From contig NC_050729.1 in assembly GCF_014133895.1 (NCBI RefSeq), forward strand, positions 1,170,108 to 1,234,107: a stretch of DNA of 64,000 nt, in the 5' to 3' direction. Positions 18,149 through 27,529 of the stretch are shown here, piece after piece; position 1 is the stretch's first letter; each line of letters begins with the position of its first letter. The position numbers and the translations under genes are program-made. Origin of the DNA: Torulaspora globosa (Eukaryota > Ascomycota > Saccharomycetes > Saccharomycetales > Saccharomycetaceae). A model generated the notes under the pieces. It had not been told where the DNA came from. It made no database searches and worked only from the letters and a program-made list of their open reading frames with translations.

Positions 18149-19272
18149 CTTCTTTCAATGGCGTCTTTTACATATGGTGCGACTTGTTTCCTGCTTGCTG
18201 AGATATTGCGTTGTTGGAAGGCCTTGAAAGCCATGGGACTCTTTGCACTGAAGGAGGTCAAAGTTTTCTCCTCAAGATCCAGTTTTCTCGAAATGCCAGC
18301 GAGAATCGCTTGACAAGTTTCCTGCAGAGGTGACAAGATTACCAGCTCACGTTCAAACTGTGATCCATTCATCCAGGCAGTCATCACGATGAATACATCC
18401 ACATTTTTCTGCTTTTGTACTTCGTAACATTCCTGCTGGAAGGTAGATTCGCCATTAAATGTTTGATAGAACCACGACAACGGCTTGACGGCTGAAGCTA
18501 TGCCTACTTTCAAATGCTTACCATCGAGCGCTCTAAAATCGAATTCTTTATAGTCTTTCTTAAGTATTTCTGCGATAGACATGCCATCAAGATCATCTTT
18601 ATCATATCTGATCTGCTTGTACAACGAGTCTGTGTCAATTTCAGGAAAGAGCGCTCTGTAGAATTGGAAAGCTTGCAGATCTGGATCCTCGACCCTATGC
18701 GTAAAGTTCGAGGTGTCTATAATACCTGCCCCCAAGCAAAGCAGTGCCGCATCCTTGATCACACTGGGATCGTTTACTTTCTTGCGCCAGTAATTGATAA
18801 CCAGCGACGAGCAGCTGCCAGCTGTTCTAATTATCCTTGGTTCGACCTCAGGGTACAGCCCCGCATCCTTGTGATGATCAATCACGCCAACAACCTGATC
18901 AACGTAGTCCTTTGCGCCAGGTTCCAACTGGTTATGGTCGACAAGTACAGCCTTAATCAGGTGGTATTTTTCCTTGAGCAATCTCATATCTTCAAGGAAG
19001 AACAAATGGTCTTCTTCCACATTGACCCTAGCCAACGCACGAGTAACGTCCCTTCGTAGCGAAAGTTCCTGTCTAGAAATGCCAATTATGGGAACTAAGA
19101 TGTCATCTGGATTCCTCTGATAGCTGCAATAGGCGTAAGCCAAAGCAGACATCACCGAATCGAAGTCAGCGGACTGGTTGCCATAGACCACTTTCAACAC
19201 ATTAGACTTGGGTAATTGCTTGCTATGGGTATTTCTCAGATGGGCCAAAAAACTGCCAATAGACTTCGTCAT
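18127..19272 (-). CDS. PPX1: Cytosolic exopolyphosphatase (DHH family)
   Basis: 381 residues from the ATG at 19272 (S. cerevisiae Ppx1 is 397); the extra in-frame residues upstream lack an ATG. It removes terminal phosphates from inorganic polyphosphate. DHH phosphoesterase motifs appear in order: NQSADFDSVMSALAY (motif I, residues about 33-47), VLVDHNQ (motif II), GVIDHHKDAG (the DHH motif), then AGSCSSLVINYW. The convergent 3' end overlaps the IPA1 coding end by 22 bp, centred on the palindrome CTTTGCAAAG. In S. cerevisiae PPX1 (chromosome VIII) and IPA1 (chromosome X) are on different chromosomes, so their adjacency here is the pre-duplication order. Confidence 0.95.
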   Translation of the reverse strand: MTKSIGSFLAHLRNTHSKQLPKSNVLKVVYGNQSADFDSVMSALAYAYCSYQRNPDDILVPIIGISRQELSLRRDVTRALARVNVEEDHLFFLEDMRLLKEKYHLIKAVLVDHNQLEPGAKDYVDQVVGVIDHHKDAGLYPEVEPRIIRTAGSCSSLVINYWRKKVNDPSVIKDAALLCLGAGIIDTSNFTHRVEDPDLQAFQFYRALFPEIDTDSLYKQIRYDKDDLDGMSIAEILKKDYKEFDFRALDGKHLKVGIASAVKPLSWFYQTFNGESTFQQECYEVQKQKNVDVFIVMTAWMNGSQFERELVILSPLQETCQAILAGISRKLDLEEKTLTSFSAKSPMAFKAFQQRNISASRKQVAPYVKDAIERSYFAKVA

Positions 19273-19415
19273 GCTAGCACTGATTCGGGCGTCCAATAGA
19301 GCCGTTGCGGACCTTTATATAAGATGATTCATCTTGTGCTGTGAATTAAAAGCCGGTTCTTAAAAGCGATGGATTCTCGAGCAGCCAACACGGTAGAGAT
19401 CTGACAGTAATCAAT

Positions 19416-20447
19416 ATGGTCAAGGTCATACCATGCCCGATTTCCGGTGAGAAGCTGGTCAGAACGGAGGAGGACGAGTCCAATGGCTTCTCGTTTCTCA
19501 AGATTGTGAATCGAGTGGATAAGTTGCCGCAGGATTATTCAACGAATGAGAAGTTTCAGAAAGAGGTATTCTACTTGCTGACCCACACCAACGTTAAGAT
19601 TGGGTTTGTGCTGAGATTTGTTGTGCGGGAGCTGGAGACGATATGTGGGCCGTTGTTCGATGAAACCTTCGAGATCGACTGTTCAGTACAGGGACTTAGG
19701 TTTAAAGAGGTGGGTTTCGAGCAAAGAAATGAGCAATTGGCCAGAATAGCGAGGCAGATGTTTCTGCATTCCAAGTTGGAAGGAATCAAGGGATGGAGGG
19801 ATGAGAAATACGCCATATACGACTTCTCTGGCCCCTATGTGCTCTTGGAACGGGCGATGGCTGGACTCATGGGGATTATTACTTACGGTATACATATAAA
19901 TGGCTATGTGCTAGACGATGCGACTAGGACGATCAAGTTCTGGATCCCAAGAAGGTCTGCGACGAAATCTACGTGGCCATTGATGCTGGATAATATTATT
20001 GCCGGGGGCCTAGGTTATCCATGTACGATATATGAGACAGTTTTCAAAGAGGCCAAAGAAGAAGCCAACATTGATCGAGGATTTATGGAATCCAACGTGA
20101 AAGCTGCAGGCGTAGTATCCTATTTGTGCTTTCTCAACGATTTCCAGAAGGCGGACTTTTCGAGTGAATCAGACTTCATCGTGGGTGAAGTTGAGTACAT
20201 TTATGATCTCAAATTGCCAGCGGACATAATACCAGCACCTAACGACGGGGAGGTCGATAGTTTCAATCTCATGAGTTTACAACAAACTGTGAATGCTTTG
20301 GTTAATGGAGAATTTAAACCTAATTGCGCGCTTGTCATGGTCGACTTCCTGGTGAGGCATGGCTTCATCACGCCTGATAACGAGCCGAACTATCTGCAGC
20401 TGGTTTCGAGGATGCACAGAACGTTACCATTTCCAACAATCAATTGA
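19416..20447 (+). CDS. YJR142W: Nudix hydrolase, YJR142W orthologue (DUF4743/TPK-like)
   Basis: 343 residues against 342 in S. cerevisiae. Members of this family hydrolyse oxidised thiamine diphosphate derivatives (a damage-preemption role described for YJR142W and plant Nudt20/24 relatives). An N-terminal DUF4743 region is followed by the Nudix segment GGLGYPCTIYETVFKEAKEE at about residues 193-212. In it the usual REUxEE core reads KEAKEE, with Lys for Arg. The divergent promoter with PPX1 is only about 143 bp. Assignment rests on sequence and on its place between PPX1 and PMT4. Confidence 0.9.
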   Translation: MVKVIPCPISGEKLVRTEEDESNGFSFLKIVNRVDKLPQDYSTNEKFQKEVFYLLTHTNVKIGFVLRFVVRELETICGPLFDETFEIDCSVQGLRFKEVGFEQRNEQLARIARQMFLHSKLEGIKGWRDEKYAIYDFSGPYVLLERAMAGLMGIITYGIHINGYVLDDATRTIKFWIPRRSATKSTWPLMLDNIIAGGLGYPCTIYETVFKEAKEEANIDRGFMESNVKAAGVVSYLCFLNDFQKADFSSESDFIVGEVEYIYDLKLPADIIPAPNDGEVDSFNLMSLQQTVNALVNGEFKPNCALVMVDFLVRHGFITPDNEPNYLQLVSRMHRTLPFPTIN

Positions 20448-20508
20448 GCTGCTTTATTGTAAATTATTTCGATGAAGTTAAGAGTCTATTCCTCTGTATA
20501 TAGTCCTA

Positions 20509-22800
20509 CTACTTGGCAAAGCTTAGCTCCATGTTAAACCATTTCCTTCTCAGGACCTGTTCGGGAGTGAGGCTAACGTTACCGTAGACGAACGGTGAGA
20601 AGTATAGGAAGAAGCCGACGACTGCTGCTGACATAATTCCAAAAGTTAACCACAAGAGCTTCGTGTAAATTTGTGGCACAAACTCATACTGCTCTCCAGC
20701 TAATTCCTCATCCTTTTCTGGGTTCAAAGATTTGCAATTACTGAGAATTACTTCCCATAATGCTGCAGTAAAGAGCGATGCGATTAAGTGGGCTGGCAGG
20801 TAATGATGCAAAAACTTCTGACGGCCCATCAAATAAAATGGGAAATAGTGCCATGCCCATCCGATGAAAAAGTACATCAAAGGACCATATAATTTCTCTC
20901 TAGTAATTTTGCCTAGAGCATAGTAAGCACGCTTCCTAGTAATTAGATCACTAATGATGATTCCAAGGTAAAGTCCAATGGAAACAACTTGTAACCACCA
21001 ACCAATGATGTTCCCAATAAAGTAAATCTGCTTTCTTTCAGAATCTTTGGTCCAGAAAGAGACACCGCTTAAGCTTCCAGGCCACGAGTATGGCTGAGAT
21101 GCAAATGGATGCTCCGACGATAGTTTGTTGTTATGTTCGAACATTAACCTTTGGAGTTCGGACCACTTAGTTAGGAATGGCAGCTTCTTGATTTCTTTGG
21201 GGACGTACGCCTTTCTCTCTTCATCGATGTTTACGATGGTGTCGACAAACCAATTGTTCGAGTTTTCAGTAACCTTTTTATTACCATTTACTTCCTGCTG
21301 AGAAAAACCCCACTCTGGTAAAAATACATCGTTATGGGTCCATAGTGCAACTGCAGTGTCAACGTGGAAGATACGGAACAAAGTTCCCTTCGTTTTGACA
21401 ATGGACTTGGTATCTTTTTTCTGCAAAGACTGGAACATAAATAGAGTCTGTTGGTAAGATTCCCCATTAGCCTGCTCTTCAGGTACGGTGGTTACTTCTT
21501 CGTTGGTGGGATAATATGGCGAAGCCACATCGTGCGTCAACAAGTATGAGTTGGTAGCAACGTGTCTCAGTCTGAATGCCTCATTCAAGTACACTGGTTG
21601 ACCGGATCTTAACGGTAGCTCTTTAACAGGCAAGATTTCCCACTCGTTATTAGGATCTGGTGCTGAATATCCAGTAACTTGCTGGCCTTGAGACGAGATA
21701 CGGCCATCCTCATAGCGCTGAGGATATCTAGCCAAATGAGAGTGCAAGAGGGCATGCGTTTCCTTGTGTCTTAGTGTGACGATATCGAAGTAATTAACTT
21801 GTTTGGATTCTTTAGCCAAAGGCGAATCGCCCAAAGTTTCTTGGAATTCTCCCGACATGAAGTTGTCACCTGTGCCAGACTTGCTTAGAACGGCAAAATG
21901 GATCCAAAACCAAAATAGGTAGACGATAAAGGGCGCAAAGACGAGACCATTCAAGCGCTTGATGATGTGAGAGAAGAGTGTTCTTATGGTCAAGCCAGCC
22001 CGAATATCGGTCAACTGCCACAGATTAATGGCAACCATGGATCCGATAGTGGCATATGTCAAGACACCGACGTATTTTGTGGAAATGACAAACGACAGGG
22101 ACATCCCAGTCGCATACAACCACCCATACCAGCTCCACGAGAAAGGAGCACGCAATTGGCACTTGTAGAAACGCACATAACAGTAGATGGCCAAGGCAAC
22201 AGTAAATATCAGTATAGCATCTAGCAGGATCAACCGCGTCTCCGTGACATGAGCGTTGTCAATGGCAACCAGCAGTGCTCCAAAGGCGCACGTAACAGCC
22301 TTGAAATTCAGCTCCTTCAAGGTGTTGAACATCACGGGAATTGTCAAGACGCCGATCGCAGCATTGAACGACCGGTAGGCCAGGTAAGGTGCCGGATTGT
22401 GCACATAGCTGTCGCCAATGTCATCAAACTTGAAGTCCCCGTCGTAGCCACACAGCCAGCCGATGAAAGCAATCGCCATCTTTGCAAAAGGCGGATGAAC
22501 GTCGAAGAAAAAGCTCCTCTCGAGGTAATAAGAAGCAAATTTACCGAAATGGACCTCATCGAACACAACTTCTTTAGGATACCAGATCAAGTAGAACCTT
22601 GCTACGAACGCAACCGCAGTAACCAAGTACATCCAGAAGCGATACTGCGCTGGGCTATCAGGAGCAGGTCTCATAAGCCATTTTTCAGCCAGGAACTCAT
22701 ATTTTGGACCTTTCTTCAAGTATTTCAACGAAGCATCATCGACATCCTTTTTGGTCGGACTTGATGCAGATGAAGAGACGTGTCGTTTCTTCGCACTCAT
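20509..22800 (-). CDS. PMT4: Protein O-mannosyltransferase Pmt4
   Basis: 763 residues (S. cerevisiae 762). An ER membrane enzyme, it transfers mannose from dolichyl-phosphate mannose to Ser/Thr of membrane-anchored secretory proteins and acts as a homodimer. The catalytic Asp-Glu motif is seen in VVFDEVHFGKFASYY (residues about 78-92), followed by FFDVHPPFAKM. Three MIR repeats occupy the lumenal loop (about 325-535), for example VTLRHKETHALLHSHLARYP. Multiple transmembrane helices flank it on both sides, including VGFFLYFSPFVYG near the C-terminus. Confidence 0.97.
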   Translation of the reverse strand: MSAKKRHVSSSASSPTKKDVDDASLKYLKKGPKYEFLAEKWLMRPAPDSPAQYRFWMYLVTAVAFVARFYLIWYPKEVVFDEVHFGKFASYYLERSFFFDVHPPFAKMAIAFIGWLCGYDGDFKFDDIGDSYVHNPAPYLAYRSFNAAIGVLTIPVMFNTLKELNFKAVTCAFGALLVAIDNAHVTETRLILLDAILIFTVALAIYCYVRFYKCQLRAPFSWSWYGWLYATGMSLSFVISTKYVGVLTYATIGSMVAINLWQLTDIRAGLTIRTLFSHIIKRLNGLVFAPFIVYLFWFWIHFAVLSKSGTGDNFMSGEFQETLGDSPLAKESKQVNYFDIVTLRHKETHALLHSHLARYPQRYEDGRISSQGQQVTGYSAPDPNNEWEILPVKELPLRSGQPVYLNEAFRLRHVATNSYLLTHDVASPYYPTNEEVTTVPEEQANGESYQQTLFMFQSLQKKDTKSIVKTKGTLFRIFHVDTAVALWTHNDVFLPEWGFSQQEVNGNKKVTENSNNWFVDTIVNIDEERKAYVPKEIKKLPFLTKWSELQRLMFEHNNKLSSEHPFASQPYSWPGSLSGVSFWTKDSERKQIYFIGNIIGWWLQVVSIGLYLGIIISDLITRKRAYYALGKITREKLYGPLMYFFIGWAWHYFPFYLMGRQKFLHHYLPAHLIASLFTAALWEVILSNCKSLNPEKDEELAGEQYEFVPQIYTKLLWLTFGIMSAAVVGFFLYFSPFVYGNVSLTPEQVLRRKWFNMELSFAK

Positions 22801-23013
22801 AATACGCTTCCACAGGACAATTGATCTCTAGATGCTCAGGCTTCGGCTTTCCCAGGCCTTTTTGAAGCTTGTTTGACATGTTCCTTTGCTTGACCTTTCG
22901 CCTTATTGCGCGAAACCATCCTGCCAAATTTGCAGGGCTTAAACGGTTAACTTGAGGAAAACTGCACCAAGACCATCAATCTGCTCTGAAGCTATCATAA
23001 ATCTGCGGAACAG

Positions 23014-23769
23014 ATGAGCCTACGGTTCTGTCATCAAAAGTTGCCCAGTCGGACGTTTCTGCGGACGCTAGTCGGTGCGGCAGCACCTGCTGCGACTGTG
23101 AACTCTGGAATGCGAAAAGCCCCAGCAAATGGCTCGACATCTAACTCCACTCTGCTCAATGGGAAGAGTCTGACCAGCAGTCTCGGTGGAGTCGCGCTGG
23201 AGACCGCCGATTCTTCGACAAGAGAGCAACCCAAAGGTCAGGCAGATAAGGGCATCGACTGGTACACGTCGTGGTATGGAATTGGAGCGAAACCTTTCGA
23301 TGCCACTGTCCAGAAACAGCTGGCAGATTCATTGCAGCCGGAGGACATTGAGGTTAAACCCGACGGACTGATCTATTTGCCCGAGATTAAGTATCGTCGC
23401 ATCCTGAACAAGGCATTCGGAGCAGGAGGCTGGGGTCTGGTGCCTCGGTCGGAGACGATAGTGACGTCCAAGCTGGTCACACGAGAGTACGGTCTGATCT
23501 GCCACGGGCAGCTGGTCAGCGTGGCCCGCGGCGAGCAGGACTACTTCAGCGAGGCCGGCATACCGACCGCGACGGAGGGTTGCAAAAGTAATGCACTGAT
23601 GAGGTGTTGCAAGGACCTCGGGGTAGGCTCTGAGCTGTGGGACCCGGTCTTCATCAAGAAGTTCAAGGCTGAAAACTGCATCGAGAAGTTTGTTGAACAT
23701 ATCACTACAAAGAAGAAGAAGAAAATCTGGCTCAGGAAGGACAGGCAAGTGGAATACCCTTATAAATAA
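23014..23769 (+). CDS. MGM101: Mitochondrial DNA recombination/annealing protein Mgm101
   Basis: 251 residues (S. cerevisiae 269). A Rad52-like single-strand annealing protein of mitochondrial nucleoids, it is required for mtDNA maintenance. The N-terminus ([20 protein letters not shown]) is rich in Arg and hydroxyl residues and lacks acids, as in a presequence. A low-complexity linker precedes the conserved core starting at about residue 86 ([15 protein letters not shown]). The core continues through [20 protein letters not shown] and [21 protein letters not shown] basic run, TTKKKKKIW, lies near the C-terminus. The middle of the gene is GC-rich compared with flanks. Confidence 0.96.
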   Translation: MSLRFCHQKLPSRTFLRTLVGAAAPAATVNSGMRKAPANGSTSNSTLLNGKSLTSSLGGVALETADSSTREQPKGQADKGIDWYTSWYGIGAKPFDATVQKQLADSLQPEDIEVKPDGLIYLPEIKYRRILNKAFGAGGWGLVPRSETIVTSKLVTREYGLICHGQLVSVARGEQDYFSEAGIPTATEGCKSNALMRCCKDLGVGSELWDPVFIKKFKAENCIEKFVEHITTKKKKKIWLRKDRQVEYPYK

Positions 23770-24079
23770 TCGTTCTTAAACGCTAAGTAATAATATGATG
23801 GTTCTTTGCGACAATGATTGGCGTTTGTCGTACTGAAAGCGAAATTGCACTTATCTCTAGTAAACGTTAAACTGGAAATCCTGAATTCCGCTCTTGTAGC
23901 GAGAAAGGCAGGTTAAATGACCCCAAAACATAACGTTCAGTGTATTAAGCGATTCCATTACGATGATTCTAAGCTCTGCTTTGTGGGTCTCGACATTTGG
24001 TCTCGACTACCTATAAATGGGACGGAATTGCCCACAAAAACCACTGGTTAATTGACAAATCACTAGCACTATAGGTACG
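23770..24079. other. MGM101-YHR202W intergenic region
   Basis: 310 bp containing the MGM101 terminator region and the YHR202W promoter. A TATAAAT element lies near 24011, about 70 bp before the ATG. I see no further gene. Confidence 0.5.
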
Positions 24080-25852
24080 ATGAAGCTGCTGCCCAAGTTG
24101 CAATTATTGGCAGTACCAGGATCAGCTCTATCGCTACAGCATCCTTTCCTTAGTGAACCAAACGATGCTTCCGAGATCAGTTCTCCTTATATCCGTGATG
24201 TCAGGGTTGGCCAGTTGAACTTCTTGCACACTACAGACACCCATGGTTGGCTTGGTTCGCACTTGTTACAGCCAGATTACGACGCCGACTGGGGAGACTT
24301 TGTGAGCTTTGCTGCTGATTTTAAGAGGAATCGTCTGGATGAGACGCAAGACCTTCTGCTTATTGATACCGGTGACAAGCATGACGGCAACGGCCTGAGT
24401 GATGCCACAACTCCTAATGGATTCGAGACGACCAGGATTTTCAATGAGCAGGATTATGACTTGATGACCTTGGGAAACCATGAACTATACCTACCTGAGA
24501 ACAGTGTCTTGGAGTATTCGACCGCTACATCAGCCAAATTCAAGGACAAGTACGTGTCGAGCAACGTTGAGTTCATCAACGATACTGGAGACCCAGTTCC
24601 CTTCGGTAACAAGTACCGGTATTTTGAAACCCAAAACTCGAAGATCAGGGTGCTGGCATTTTCGTTTATGTTCAACTTCAGGAGATTCAATAACCGAACT
24701 AACGTGGTTCCTCCCATGGAAGAAGTGTCTAAAAACTGGTTCAAGGAGGTCACAAAGAAGTACAGTGAGGGAAAGGTTGATTTGATCTTAGTTTTTGGCC
24801 ATATGCCAGTGACGGACCTAGAAGATTTCGAAATGGTCAAGCTGCATCACTATTTGAGAAACATTTATCCTGATACTGTAATACAATACTTTGGGGGACA
24901 TTCGCACATAAGAGACTACGCAATTCTTGATGAAAAAGCCACAGCGTTGCAGAGCGGCCGCTTTGCAGAGACTTTAGGATTCCTCTCCATTGATAACGTC
25001 ACTTACGAGAACCCTCGCTTCTTCAGACGGTATATCGACTTCAGCAAGAGATCTTTCAAGCATCACAGCAAAGTGAACAAGCAAGAAATAGGATCAACTA
25101 AGGGCCGTGAGATTTCAGAACGAATCAAACATCTCAGGAAAAAACTGAATTTAGATGAGGTTATTGGTTATGTCCCTCAGAATTATTACATGTCAGCAAG
25201 ACCACTGCAATCGGAGGACAATATATACCATCTTATCACTCATAAGATTTTACCAAGGTTGAAATCGCATCATACCAACACATCGATTGGCCGCTATATC
25301 ATGATCAACACGGGTGCAGTCAGGTATGACTTATTCAAAGGTCCATTTACTTTGGACAGTGAATACATTGTCCTCCCATTCGCAAATGACTGGAAGTACC
25401 TCGAGTTACCCAATCGCATCGCCTCCAAAGTTGAAGCATACCTGAACAAAGGACCTGCAATTGCATCGCTAGCACCACCTCACACCGCTGCGCCATACGT
25501 AGCCAACAGTTTAGCAGTTTGTCCCATCATTCGTGATCCGGCGCTGACAGAAGGGTACACAACTGCGGATGACGGGGGTTGCAAAGGTGATGACATAAAG
25601 CACAGATCCCAAATTCAGTATCACATCCCAAATGTTGTACAAAATGTAGAGTTGAAATCTACTGGGCCGGATGACGTCGTCCATTTCATTTTCTACAGCT
25701 TCCTTCAGCGGAATGTACTGCAGGCAGTGAACAAAATTGCGAGTGACGAAGGAAACCAGAACCTGAGATATGACGAATCGTCTTGCGAGCATTACGGCGG
25801 TAGTTCAACCAAAGTACTACTCAGGGAGTACATAAAGGAGATATCTCGCTAG
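24080..25852 (+). CDS. YHR202W: Vacuolar metallophosphoesterase/5'-nucleotidase-like protein, YHR202W orthologue
   Basis: 590 residues (S. cerevisiae YHR202W about 602). The family is the calcineurin-like phosphoesterase/5'-nucleotidase superfamily; the S. cerevisiae protein is vacuolar and reported as a nucleotide monophosphatase. The metal-ligand motifs are all present in order: TTDTHGW (D-x-H), LLIDTGDKHDGNG (GDxxDG), TLGNHELY (GNHE), VFGHMPV (GHxP) and FGGHSHIRD (GGHSH). A hydrophobic N-terminus (LLPKLQLLAVPGSAL) fits a signal peptide or anchor. Several N-glycosylation sequons (NDT, NRT, NVT, NTS) support a lumenal location. A C-terminal nucleotidase domain follows, from about residue 370. 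Confidence 0.9.
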   Translation: MKLLPKLQLLAVPGSALSLQHPFLSEPNDASEISSPYIRDVRVGQLNFLHTTDTHGWLGSHLLQPDYDADWGDFVSFAADFKRNRLDETQDLLLIDTGDKHDGNGLSDATTPNGFETTRIFNEQDYDLMTLGNHELYLPENSVLEYSTATSAKFKDKYVSSNVEFINDTGDPVPFGNKYRYFETQNSKIRVLAFSFMFNFRRFNNRTNVVPPMEEVSKNWFKEVTKKYSEGKVDLILVFGHMPVTDLEDFEMVKLHHYLRNIYPDTVIQYFGGHSHIRDYAILDEKATALQSGRFAETLGFLSIDNVTYENPRFFRRYIDFSKRSFKHHSKVNKQEIGSTKGREISERIKHLRKKLNLDEVIGYVPQNYYMSARPLQSEDNIYHLITHKILPRLKSHHTNTSIGRYIMINTGAVRYDLFKGPFTLDSEYIVLPFANDWKYLELPNRIASKVEAYLNKGPAIASLAPPHTAAPYVANSLAVCPIIRDPALTEGYTTADDGGCKGDDIKHRSQIQYHIPNVVQNVELKSTGPDDVVHFIFYSFLQRNVLQAVNKIASDEGNQNLRYDESSCEHYGGSSTKVLLREYIKEISR

Positions 25853-25966
25853 TCAGGCTATTACACATATGACTCTGAAATATGATGAGAAAAAGAGATT
25901 AATTTAATTCTGCTTTAGATACTATGTATGAAACAAAAGAGACGGATAAAAATCCAGGGTCATCTC

Positions 25967-26752
25967 TTACAAACCTTGTTGAGCTCTTCTTCTGTCACGT
26001 TCTTCAGCAATACTCAACTTGATACCCTTACCCTTTGGTAGAGAGATGTATGGCTTACCTGGTTCACCAATGACAAAGACGTTGTTCAATCTGGTGACGA
26101 AAGTGTTGTCCAAGGAGTCCTTGATGTGGACCAAGTCGAAACCACCATCGTGTCTTTCCTTGTGAATGATGGTACCGATACGACCCAAGTTACGACCACC
26201 GGTGACGAAGACCAACTTACCAGTGTCGAACTTGATGAAATCAGTGATCTTACCAGAAGCCAAGTCGATCTTGACGGAGTCATTAACCTTGATGTTTGGA
26301 TCTGGGTATCTTATAGTTCTACCATCGTGGGTCACAATGTATGGAATGCCCTTCTTACCCAATTGAACCTTCTTGACCTTACCCAACTTGTAGGAAGCTT
26401 CTTCATCGGTGATACGGTGGACAGCAAATCTACCCTTGACGTCGTAGACCAATCTGAAGTTTTCGTTGGTGGCTTCCAAGGAGATCACATCCATGAAACC
26501 GGCTGGGAAGGTAGTGTCGGTTCTGACCTTACCATCCACTTTAACGTGACGTTGCATCAAGATGGCCTTGACTTCACGACCATTCAACGCATACTTTAAT
26601 CTGTTTCTCAAGAACACAATCAATGGCAACGACTCACGCAACTTGTGTGGACCTTGAGATGGTCTTGGAGCGTAACAACCGGACAATTTGTCCAACAGCC
26701 AGTGGTGTGGAGCTGCTAATCTCTTTAGATGCTTCTTTGGTCCTCTAGCCAT
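25967..26752 (-). CDS. RPS4: 40S ribosomal protein S4 (eS4), intronless
   Basis: 261 residues, identical in length to Rps4A/B and almost identical in sequence. Contains an N-terminal eS4 block ([20 protein letters not shown]), an S4-like RNA-binding segment (about 42-100) and a KOW motif ([10 protein letters not shown], about 178-187). Codon use is strongly biased (GGT, AAG, TTG, GTC), as expected for a highly expressed gene. Both S. cerevisiae copies carry an intron within the first codons; here the frame runs straight through that point and no branchpoint TACTAAC is visible upstream. It corresponds to both YHR203C and YJR145C, as expected for a non-duplicated genome. Confidence 0.97.
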   Translation of the reverse strand: MARGPKKHLKRLAAPHHWLLDKLSGCYAPRPSQGPHKLRESLPLIVFLRNRLKYALNGREVKAILMQRHVKVDGKVRTDTTFPAGFMDVISLEATNENFRLVYDVKGRFAVHRITDEEASYKLGKVKKVQLGKKGIPYIVTHDGRTIRYPDPNIKVNDSVKIDLASGKITDFIKFDTGKLVFVTGGRNLGRIGTIIHKERHDGGFDLVHIKDSLDNTFVTRLNNVFVIGEPGKPYISLPKGKGIKLSIAEERDRRRAQQGL

Positions 26753-27522
26753 TGTTTCCTAGCTGGTTCGATGGTCTTGCTGTGTAGCTAATCTTGATAA
26801 TTCCATGTTAATAGCCCAAATCTACTGAAAAATCACTACAGCGAGTAGCGGAATATCACTTCGCTCAACCGCGACACCAGCGATGTCACCACTGCAGCGT
26901 CAAACAGAGGGAACGGTCAGGCAGCGGCCTGCCAGGCCAGCAGAATTGGCATGGCCGCCAGAGAGAGCCTTCTGCCTAGCGCTAGGCGGGTCGACGAGCT
27001 GGCATCACGACAGGCCTCTTCCCAGGATCCTCGCTACTCAGCTGTTCCTCGCGGCGCGTTATCCGACACTTCTCGGGTATCCTTGGCGGGAAAAAATTAT
27101 ATATCCTGGATGTTCGGGTTGAAGTTTGCGGGTGTACGGGCTAACAGTCGCGACACTTGAGTAATCAGGTCGAAATACGCTGAACTGACCTAGAGGCATA
27201 ATCCAGTCGAGCACTGACAGAATGAAACTATTCACAACTCAAGATATGTTAAATTTGATACCCAGCTGCAGGACTTCGGAATAGATCAGGAGTCTTTGCA
27301 CTTCTGTCCAGGTCTCTTGCAGGTCAGAGCTTTACTGAATTAGGTTCGGACTAATAGCGTGCTCACCGCTCCTGGCAGCAGCTCTGTGTGGGATATCCTG
27401 TATCTGTCACCTTGTTTGACTGGTAGCGCCGCGAGCTTTGTAGTGCGCGCCATAACTTGGCACCATATGCGAAGAACAACCAGCTTGGGACGAACAGAAC
27501 GACTTGCGACTCTCGACAGGGC
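26753..27522. promoter_or_regulatory. RPS4-HTM1 divergent intergenic region with a 14-bp palindrome
   Basis: 770 bp without a convincing gene. It holds a perfect 14-bp palindrome GCCTAGCGCTAGGC at 26974-26987, a GC-rich patch at about 26915-27060 and an AT-rich patch AAAAAATTATATATCC near 27090. Short open frames here are unsupported. Confidence 0.5.
27128..27141 (-). promoter_or_regulatory. Possible Rap1 site(s) of RPS4
   Basis: The minus strand reads CCCGTACACCCGCA. This contains the Rap1 core CCCGTACA and an overlapping ACACCCGCA, about 380 bp upstream of RPS4. A further ACCCGAACAT lies about 10 bp downstream on the same strand. Paired Rap1 sites are typical of ribosomal-protein promoters, but the matches are partial. 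Confidence 0.4.
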
Positions 27523-27529
27523 ATGCTGA
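27467..27529 (+). other. Short upstream ORF overlapping the HTM1 start codon
   Basis: An out-of-frame ATG at 27467 opens 20 codons and stops at TGA 27527-27529, overlapping the HTM1 ATG (27523) by seven bases. It matters only if transcripts start upstream of 27467. Confidence 0.4.

Noticed and set aside
26126..26599. 157-codon ORF antisense to RPS4
   Set aside because: Shadow caused by the strong codon bias of RPS4.
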